DNA from: Isoetes taiwanensis | Taxonomy: Eukaryota > Streptophyta > Lycopodiopsida > Isoetales > Isoetaceae | Direction of reading: 5' to 3' | Assembly (NCBI GenBank): GCA_021234155.1 | Contig: JAJEKV010000181.1 | Location: forward strand, 126,001-190,000 | Length of the DNA stretch: 64,000 bases | Part shown: one piece after another, positions 56,124 through 64,000 of the stretch | How positions within the stretch are numbered: the stretch's first letter is position 1 | Layout: each line of letters begins with the position of its first letter | Translations under genes and position numbers: made by a program | Notes under the pieces: generated by a model | The model's input: the letters and a program-made list of their open reading frames with translations, nothing else | What the model was told of the DNA's origin: nothing | Database searches by the model: none

Positions 56124-56404
56124 GTTTATACAATTTAGATCCATTCCCACCTGCAGTATAAAATCTGTGGTCTTATCAACAGTTCGCCTTGCAGAAAATT
56201 CTTTTCGCAAGGAGGTTTCTGCTATAATATTCAAGAGTCCAAATTGGTTCTTTTGTTTTATTCTGATGAGATAAGTTGATGAGACAGTTAAAAGAGTTGA
56301 AGTTCAATTTGATGAATGATTCTTTTAATTTCTATATCATGCTATTCAGCCACAGAAATACTATTGGCAGTATTATAGTACGTTACGGCTCTATGATTCT
56401 TTGA

Positions 56405-56860
56405 ATGTGCTACAGTGAGACCAGGCCCAAATCCAAGGAGGAAACATACTTGCGCCTGTGGTCTTCATGTTCATCTTCTTAGACCTGGTTATCATCTGAT
56501 CTAGCACGAAAATCACAGAAGCACACACCATCACTGCTCATGATCTTTCTAATTTCCTGGAGCTTCTCCTTCTTCAAGTTGAGAGCAAAACATATCATTA
56601 AGATCGACAACTTCTGTTCCTTTGGTCAAAGCCTTTTAAATATACTTGGAGATGACAAAGGGCTTCAGGAAGGGGCTCTAACTGCATAGAACAAGAACTC
56701 TTAAGCCTCTGTTGTTTTCAGCCAACATCTTTTGCAACCTTTATAACAGCACTCCCTTCAGAAGCACCCCTGTTGGTAAAGCACAACTCATTTCACATCA
56801 GAATTCAGATCAAGAATTATTGCAAGCTTGTAATCTGCACCCGCGGGTATGTCGAATCCA
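56405..56860 (-). pseudogene. Chalcone-synthase-like (type III PKS) relic, copy b
   Basis: The minus strand reads AGADYKLA, then YQQGCF followed by a stop (the catalytic Cys region of CHS), then IKVAKDV. After a gap come VIFVLDQM and a frame-shifted FLLGFGPGLTV-like end (56415-56440), the conserved C-terminal GFGPG motif. Large internal parts of the ~390-residue enzyme are missing. Type III polyketide synthases extend a CoA starter with malonyl units. This copy is parallel to 57310-57963, about 1.1 kb away. Confidence 0.75.
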
Positions 56861-57309
56861 ATTATGGTGGTTTATATTCTTAGTTATTGAAATTCATTTT
56901 GTTAAGATGGTACTTGAAAGGATGTTTCAAGACAAATGGTTGTCTCCAAGATAAATGCATGCCCTCACTCATATGAAGTCTGATGATCTTCAATTGCAGC
57001 TGGAAGCTTGCTAGTTTGATGGAACTTTTATAGCAAAAGTTCAATCTGATAATATCAAATGACTTTGTTATTTTCTATATCAAGGATATCCAGCTCAGGC
57101 AGCTAATAAGTTTCTGAATAAGGAATCATCACCAATGCAAAAGGAGAAGTAATAATTGCTTATATCAAAGGTATTAAGTTACAATCCTGTGATTCCTCAA
57201 TGTCAATTTGAATGGTTTTGCCAGCCTTACTATTGTAACTTCTCTTTTTATGCCTAACTAAATACAATGATGGAAGCCTAACAAAGGGGCGAACTCCTTA
57301 ACAGAACTG

Positions 57310-57963
57310 TGTCCACAGTGAGACTAGGTCCAAAGCCAAGGAGAAAACCATACTCACACCCTTTCTCCTGTGATCTTCATGTTCATATTTTAAAACCTGT
57401 TTTTCATTTGATCTAACACAAAGATCACACCCTAGTAGCCTGGAGCTTGTCCTTGTTCAGGTTGTGTGCAGCCTCCATCTTGTCAAGGATGAGGGGACCA
57501 CCAGGATGAACTACCCAAAACATGTCATTAAGATCAGGGGATCCAACAGCTTCTCTTCCTTTAGTAGAACCTTCTCAATGTTGTTGCAGAAGACATAGGA
57601 CACATCTCTCTGTAGTCTAAACACAAGGCCGGCTTCGCGAAGAGTACCCTCAATTGCACCAACACTGTCAGGAAGAACAGATTCTCCTGCTAGCCAAGCT
57701 CAGAAACAGGTTTTTCATGCTGTTGAGGATCTGCATCACAAATAACTGCTGTAGAACCATCTCCAAAGAGGGCAGACCTGGCCATCAAAATGAGCTTCAG
57801 AAGGAACTTCAAGTGTAGATGCAGTAATTTCATTGCAGTTATTCGCAGCCACATCTTTAGCAACCCTCATAACAGTGCCTCCTGCAAAGCAGCCCTGTTG
57901 GTAAAGCCCATCAGGATTGAGCCCAAGAAGTTTTGCAAGCTTGTAATTTGCGCCATACAACAT
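57310..57963 (-). pseudogene. Chalcone-synthase-like (type III PKS) relic, copy a
   Basis: The minus-strand frame from 57963 reads [15 protein letters not shown] and then [19 protein letters not shown], the CHS active-site Cys segment, plus [11 protein letters not shown]. It shifts near 57770, and further downstream it reads VFWVVHPGGPLILDKMEAAH, which keeps the catalytic His of the HPGGP motif. Then comes KLQATR and, near 57320-57345, LLGFGPSLTVDTVLL, the family C-terminus. The segment with the third catalytic residue (Asn of YGNMSSA) is missing, and there are frameshifts. The CHS N-terminal exon is absent. An inactive relic of a CHS/stilbene-synthase-like enzyme. Confidence 0.88.
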
Positions 57964-58189
57964 GATTCATTTTAGATCTTGGCTGGCCCTATTCTGCTAT
58001 GGCTTTCTCTGCAGCCAGTGCACCAAGTTTGGGGATTTTATTAATGAGCATGTCTAACCTTACATTCAAACATGGTGCTGGATATGTGGTGATATTGGGA
58101 TTTGATTGAAGTGGCGTCTGTTAATATAATTTTGTGAAAAAAATATTTAAATAAGCTGAAGACATTTATAATTATCAAAGTTCAAAATT

Positions 58190-58720
58190 TTGACAGAATA
58201 GAACCTTCGGCCTTATAATTTGCCACGGGGATGACATGGGGCAGATCAAAGCAAATAACTTGAATATGAGGATAAGTGTGCATGATTTTTAAAGTCTGAC
58301 ACACCAACGTTTCCACCCACGTCAGTGAGCACTTTGACATTCATAAAACCATCGTAATGTTGCAGAACAGGTTCCATGTTAAACGTGCTAATATCCGCCA
58401 TAGACATTTTGAAAGCGTGGTTCCAGGCAGAATCCTGCTTTGTAAGTTCCCAAACTCTGGGCGCTAAGCTCCTGGCAAGAACCATGTTACCAATATTAGA
58501 CCAAGCATTCATGAAGAAAACCCAGGCTTTTTCATCACGAAAAAGAGGCAGCGCCAAATTTAGCAGCATTTTCTGGCATTTGATAGACCAATATGCTGCT
58601 TCTGCTTCATTGCCTGTTACTTTTTGGCTAACTATTTTGTGGTTGACAAGGTACCTCAAGAGTCTGAAGGAGCAGGTTTTGTTTGGCGATTTGGTAGGAA
58701 GAGCCTAAGAAATTTGATGC
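58190..58720 (-). pseudogene. Plant O-methyltransferase-like (COMT family) relic
   Basis: The minus strand reads LPTKSPNKTCSFRLLRYLVN (dimerisation-domain end), YWSIKC, then NAWSNIGNMVLARSLAPRVWE, WNHAFKMSMADISTFNMEPVL and VLTDVGGNVGVS. That last motif corresponds to the SAM-binding LVDVGGGxG. A one-frame change follows near 58260 before ICFDLPHVI. These blocks are in the order found in caffeic-acid/flavonoid O-methyltransferases. About 190 residues of a ~360-residue enzyme remain. The C-terminal catalytic His part is absent. Confidence 0.8.
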
Positions 58721-59056
58721 CCAAGGGGCTGCCATGTGCTAGAATGTCTGAAATGTTAGTCAACTGCTAAGAAAGCATTCCATGCTTCTGATCCTGCTCA
58801 GCCGTTCTCTACTCTGCTCTTCGTCATGCGTGGTCCGGGGCTGGTTGATACCGGATCCGGAAATCGCAGCGACAAATAAGCAGTCTATTGTACAAACACC
58901 CACCAACTAAATTGTAAGCTGTCTATGTTATACTTGTCTTTTGGGTCCACTAAAATTGGTCCACATGATCCCATGCCGCGTAAACGCATAACACAATCAG
59001 GATTTCAAGAACAAACGTTTATCCTGTGGACGTTTATCCTGTGGTGATTGCTCAAA

Positions 59057-59178
59057 CTTAGAGACTTTAGCACTTTTTGCACCAGTCCATAACTCTGTCT
59101 TCTTGGCATAGAGTGACTTGCTTAGAGATTTTAGCACTTTTTGCACTAGTCCATAACTCTGTTTTCTTAGCCTAGAGT
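59057..59178. repeat. ~60-bp tandem duplication
   Basis: The unit GAGACTTTAGCACTTTTTGC ... CATAGAGTGACTT occurs twice in succession with a few substitutions. The short phrase 'acgtttatcctgtgg' is also doubled at 59011-59043. Confidence 0.85.
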
Positions 59179-59249
59179 GACTTAAACCCAAGTTGCTATA
59201 TAACTGTAGAAGGTTACATGTTTTCCTAGCATAAAGTTTATCTTCGTAA

Positions 59250-60709
59250 AGGTATTTGCTTTCTTAAATTCTATTCTACTCTATTCTTTCTTAATTTTTT
59301 TCTCATGGCCAATTGGTTTTCGTGCACGATAAAAACTCTATTCTTTTCTTTGCTTTTAATTCTGTGGAAAAAATCGGCTCATATGCACAGTTCCCTGTCG
59401 TGGCATTAGCTTTGTTTTTTATTTGGATCTTGTGGCAGAGCCCACATGTTCGCTGTGGCATTAACTTTGTTTTTTATTTGGATCCTGTGGCAAAGCCCAC
59501 ATGTTCGCTGCTCCCATGACCCTATCTTAACATGGTTTTCAAAAATCTCTTCTTCTTCTTTTCTAAGTTTGTACCTTTCTGCAGTGACTTTGTACTTCAA
59601 GACCGGCACTAAAATGAGTCACTATAGAAATGATTGAAATCAAGCATATGTTGTCTATTTCAAACTCGTACATTGTTTGATTCATTTTAATTCAGAAATT
59701 GTCGAGAAAGACAAACAAGATGTAATTTTCTTTTCGTAAATATTGTTTGCATTCTTGTATTCGGCACCCTTGCCTCTTAGTCTGTGTTGAATGTAACTCT
59801 GTGGATTTATGGAAGAGCAAAAAATAAAGCCTTGTATTTTAAATGCGTTGATGTTCATGAGCTGAATTTTTGGAATTTTAAGAACTAGATGATGAGAATA
59901 TACTTGGACGAAACATCACTGAGGAAATTGCCCTACGTAACCTTAGAATATTTCATATAATTGATGGAGTTACATCTAATTTTCATGCACTGTGCTTTTG
60001 TTAGTCCATTTCGAATGCTTTATAGAAGAAACAAAACATCATAAAAATCTAAATTTGTGTTTAGGGTAAGATCACTCTAAGTGATGTAGCACCTTCGTGC
60101 CATTATGTGTTGAGTTCAAAGGATGTGGCTTCAATATAACCATACACCCTCCTATTCTCAAAACCATATTAGCTCATGGATACTAACTCATTTTTTGTTG
60201 AAGTGGTTGCATTGATGCAGAGAGTAACATGATCCTGATTTTCTTAGTCAATGACGAAATGAAAATAAATCACGTGTTTCCAAAAGGATAAACTCTTGAT
60301 GCATCGGTATCTTGTCATTAATTTAATGTATGAGAAGTTCATTTACAACTTTTGGCTAACAATCACAAGCCCTTCGGTAAAAAAAAAAATTGTTCTAGTA
60401 TATATTATAGATTTGCAAAATGGTCGATGCATGCATCTGCTGTAACACTAAGAAATTGAACTTGAGTTTGCATAGACACAGAAATATGACTTGCAATAGC
60501 ATGTGGTATAGAGATTCATAGTTGCAATAAGGGACATAATGCTTTGTTAACAATTTTGAGTTGGGAATGAAGTGCATAGGCACTTCTAGCACGCACTATG
60601 CTAGCATAGTCTACAAGTCACGCTTTTATGGCATTATAGTGAGTCCAACTCTAATAAAATTCCGAACCTGCATGTATATACATAAGTAAAACATGATATA
60701 CATAACTCA
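59250..60709. repeat. 3' flank of 4CL copy 3 (segmental duplicate)
   Basis: 59250-59635 matches 39165-39480, and 59640-60709 matches 45626-46701. Within it a 56-bp block (GTGGCATTA(G/A)CTTTGTTTTT..., about 59399-59510) is tandemly doubled. There are no coding features. Confidence 0.8.
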
Positions 60710-63700
60710 CTAAGGCATTTCTTCAAGTATTCTCTTCAAATCCTTCCACAAAATTTTCCCAGTAGGTGACCTTGGGATATTGTCTATGAAATATATAGCT
60801 CGTACTCTCTTATAATATATTACCTGCAGGTCATATAAGTCCATGATATTAATAAAAAAATTTAAATATAGGAATGGGAACTATGTATTAAAGCTTCACC
60901 TGATTGCTCACAAATTCGATAATGCTAGTCTCAGATATATCAGAACCATTTGCCTTTACAACAAATGCTACTGGTATATCTCCTACTACTTCATCTTGTC
61001 GTCTAGTCCAACACAATAAAATTAATAGCAAACTAAGTAGAATAAAATATAAACTTTAAGATATGTATTAGATATATACCCCACAACGGCAACATCTGAT
61101 ATTAGTGGATGTGAAATCAAAATGGCCTCGAGCTCCGAAGGTGACACCTAAAGGAACAGGTTACATGTATACAAGGTCAAAGAAGAAAATATATGTTATA
61201 AAATGTAGTAGAGAATAAAATATTGTACCTGATACCCTTTATATTTCATCACTTGTTTTAGTCGATCAGTTAAAAACAGCTCTTCATTTCTATCTATAAA
61301 TCCTATATCTCCAGTATGTAACCATCCATCCTTGTCCACGGTAAAACTTGTGGCCGTTGGGTTGTCTAAATATCCTAAGAAGTTGAACAAAAATGAGGAT
61401 TTGATATTAGTTTTATGATATCAACCACATCAACCAATAGCTGAAATAAAATTGAGACAACATTACCTAATGGACTCTGATTGATAAGGAAAGTTATATG
61501 ATTCAAGAAAAAAAGAGATCTAACAAGTTCATGGCCTTTGACTAGAAAGGAGGGAATCTGTGATGCAGCCCATGTATAAATGTGTCAGGCGGACCATATA
61601 CAGAGGACCCCTCTCTTGTTTTATAAGCACAAATAACATGTAGATTAAACCGAGGTTTTGAAAAAAAAAAAACATAGTGCTAGAAAAGAGGCATGTGGGC
61701 TCCATGTGCTTAATAGGCTGACATAGCCACTGGATCTGAGCGTCCCTTCTTTCTTTTGTTCCATGGAAAGTAGAAAAAGGCGCTCGATATTTGAAGGCAT
61801 AATCATCCAAAATTCCATTTGCAATTCATATGTCCTCTATCGGTTCTGATTTTCTGATTTCTGAGTAGATCAAGTAATTGCAACTTGGTTTCTATACTTC
61901 CTTTCCATCCCTGGTATGCTTTATTTCTTGCATGGTATTAAGAACTTTGAGAATACAGCATTCTTGTTTGGAATCCTACATGCTCAAGGATGTCTTTCAC
62001 AACATCCCAAATAGACAGAAATCCCCCTATGTCGACTTGTCGCTCTGCTATATTACTTGTATAATAATAGAACCATTCCATTATTTTCGTTAACTCTGCG
62101 AGCAATATTGTAGTTACATATTGGGTATGATTCTTCAAAGGGCCCATTGGGATATAGATGGCAAAACCATTATCGCTAATAAGGTGGACAAAGGATTGGC
62201 ATAACAATTCACGCCATTGAAAATAGGAGAAAGAAGATGATTGACTAGAAACATGACTATAATAAGATAGAATATGGTACAAATCCTAAGAAATTGAGTT
62301 GATTATTATTGTTCTTCGGGATGAATAAATAGTCTATACCCATAAACACAGTCTATGTAAGTTGAAATAACCACGCTCTGAAAGGTTTTGAAGGAAAAAG
62401 CCTTGATAGAGATTGAGGGTAATGTTTGAAAAATAGATAGCCATGGGACAAATGAGACAGCATTATAATTTTGATTTCGGTTTAGCTCATCGGTTAGGTA
62501 TAAAAGTATGAAGAGGAAGGAGTGGTGACATGTGTTCCTCATGTTCTAAGAACAAATAATATAAGCTGCAATGATGTTTTTCACCAAAAATATCCCTTGC
62601 TAAAGATGAAATTACCTAAAATGGAAAAAGAATCATAACTTGCAAGAAAAGGGGCCAATAAAGATACCTTTCATCACCTGAGGTCCTCGAATCCACACCT
62701 CTCCGAGCTCATTATATGAAACTGATTTGTCGGTTTGTGTATCTACAATCTTTACTTCACTGTTACGAACGACAGTTCCACAAGATCCTGATTTAACAAC
62801 AAATGAGTGTTTCGAAAATGCTAGAGACATGGATATCACTGGAGCTGCTTCTGTCATGCCATATGCCTGTGACATCACATTAGTATGGATATAATTCAAG
62901 ATCTCAAGTTAAAGGATTACTAGTTCAATTATTACCTGAGCAAAGACAACATGCGGGAACCTTAATCGGATAGCATCCTCAGAATCACCTCCCAAAGGAG
63001 CCGCACCACACATCACCATCTTGAGGCTGGAGAGGTCATAATCCATGACAAGGGGGTTTCTAGACATTTCTAATAGAACTGGCGGGACTAACATTGTCAC
63101 TGTAACCTTGTACTTTTCAATGTATGATAAAACATCGACAAAGTTGTACTTCTTCATAATAACAACTGCTGCTCCAGCCCTCAATGCAGTAAGTAGAAGT
63201 GTGACAAGACAATAGCAATGGTGCATGGGAAGCATGCACAAGATGATGTCTTTAGTAGAGATGTTTAGATTTGGATTATCACCCTCCACTACTTGACATA
63301 TGCTTGAAGTGATATTTTTATGGCTCAGCATGACACCCTTTGGCAAGCCACATGTCCCAGAGGAGTATAATATGGCAACCGTGTCATCAACTTGTATCTT
63401 TATGTTGGGCCAATTTTCACCGTCCATGTCCATTAAAATAGAAAAATGTTGGCAACCAACTGGGGGTTCATCAGTTGTGAAAATGGGAATGCTCGATCCA
63501 GTAACTAGTTTATACGCATTGAAAGACTCGGTGATAATAATTTTAGCCTTGCTTGCTCTCGCTTGTCTCAATGCCTCAACATCATGAGCTGCTGGATGTG
63601 CAGTGGTGAAAGTTGCCCCTCTCATTGCTATACCAAGGACAAGCAATGCAACTTCAATACAATTTGGAAGCATGATCATCACCACATCATGTTTTTCTAT

Positions 63701-64000
63701 GCCAAATTTAGCTAGCCCCCTAGCAATTCTTATTGCACAGCTTTGAACTTCAGCATACGACATCTTCTTTCCTGAGGCTCCATCAATAAGACAATCTTTG
63801 TGTGGATAAGCTACAGACTTTTGCAGACAGAATTCAGCCAGGGGAAGATTGTTGGCTAAATCTATATCAAGTAGTTTGGATTTGAAGATGTGCTCCCTAT
63901 CCTGAGGAGGATAATCTCTCATGCTTACCTTAGGAGGAATATTGTGGCTGGGAAGCTCGACCTTGGTGTTGGAGAGCTGAGGAGATGGCTGGATGCTGGT
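60710..64000 (-). CDS. 4CL: 4-coumarate:CoA ligase-like gene, copy 3 (start beyond window)
   Basis: Six exons with GT...AG introns: >64000-62936, 62866-62668, 61374-61229, 61147-61080, 61002-60900, 60823-60710 (TAG). The joined frame is open. Exon 1 has [34 protein letters not shown], Box [19 protein letters not shown] (Cys for the usual second Thr) and [10 protein letters not shown]. Exons 1-2 join as [15 protein letters not shown]. Box II is GEVWIRG (usually GEICIRG), followed by [16 protein letters not shown] and [15 protein letters not shown]. The last exon has the catalytic Lys in [11 protein letters not shown]. Total about 540 residues, normal for 4CL. It would ligate CoA to a hydroxycinnamic or related acid via an acyl-AMP, probably in the cytosol. 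The start is inferred from copy 2 (MDTSIQPSP) to lie just past 64000. Substrate preference is not predictable from sequence alone. Confidence 0.9.

Overview
This is nuclear DNA from a land plant, most likely a fern or another non-seed plant (for example a Ceratopteris-like homosporous fern). The signs are intron-containing 4-coumarate:CoA ligase (4CL)-like genes with plant-type GT...AG splice sites, chalcone-synthase-like and plant O-methyltransferase-like relics, and a dense nest of plant retrotransposons. The sequence is AT-rich and gene-poor. I see no operons, CRISPR arrays or rRNA. The fern assignment is inference; the plant assignment is firm.

Region 1 (about 1-7.2 kb) holds an unidentified gene relic, then a decayed multi-exon gene ending in an FCP1/NIF-type HAD phosphatase domain. 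A short palindrome, CACGC-(2-3 nt)-GCGTG, recurs about 15 times. Around the exons I can model it lies only in introns and 5' flank. Two long fold-back repeats (504-689 and about 4088-4270) contain it. Region 2 (about 9-13.9 kb) is a complete but frame-broken LINE (ORF1, endonuclease, reverse transcriptase, TTCC tail). Region 3 (about 16-18.3 kb) is copy A of a repeat family with constant ends and variable cargo. Region 4 (about 19.2-21.4 kb) carries a Rep-like HUH endonuclease gene followed by a small second reading frame. This resembles a rolling-circle (Replitron-type) transposon and is the most unusual coding content here.

Region 5 (22.2-37.15 kb) is a three-layer nest. A LINE reverse transcriptase is split by a 13-kb Ty3/gypsy LTR retrotransposon on the minus strand (23035-36015; 2.4-kb LTRs, AGGAG target duplication, tRNA-Gln-type primer site). 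That retrotransposon is in turn split by copy B of the constant-end family (27917-29972), which carries an intron-containing fragment of a host gene.

Region 6 (about 38.7-64 kb) is a tandem 4CL-like array on the minus strand. Copy 1 (40.1-41.6 kb) is a truncated pseudogene. Copy 2 (46.7-53.8 kb) is a pseudogene with three insertions: an ORF1-only LINE-like element, a 721-bp hAT MITE with perfect 8-bp target duplication, and copy C of the constant-end family. A rearranged 5' fragment lies at 54.2-55.2 kb. Copy 3 (60710 to beyond 64000) has six clean exons and looks functional. Between copies 2 and 3 lie two chalcone-synthase-like relics and an O-methyltransferase-like relic. The three families act consecutively in phenylpropanoid/polyketide metabolism: 4CL makes the CoA starter, the type III synthase extends it, and the methyltransferase decorates it. 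The stretch may therefore be the remains of a small biosynthetic cluster, with only one 4CL-like gene still open.
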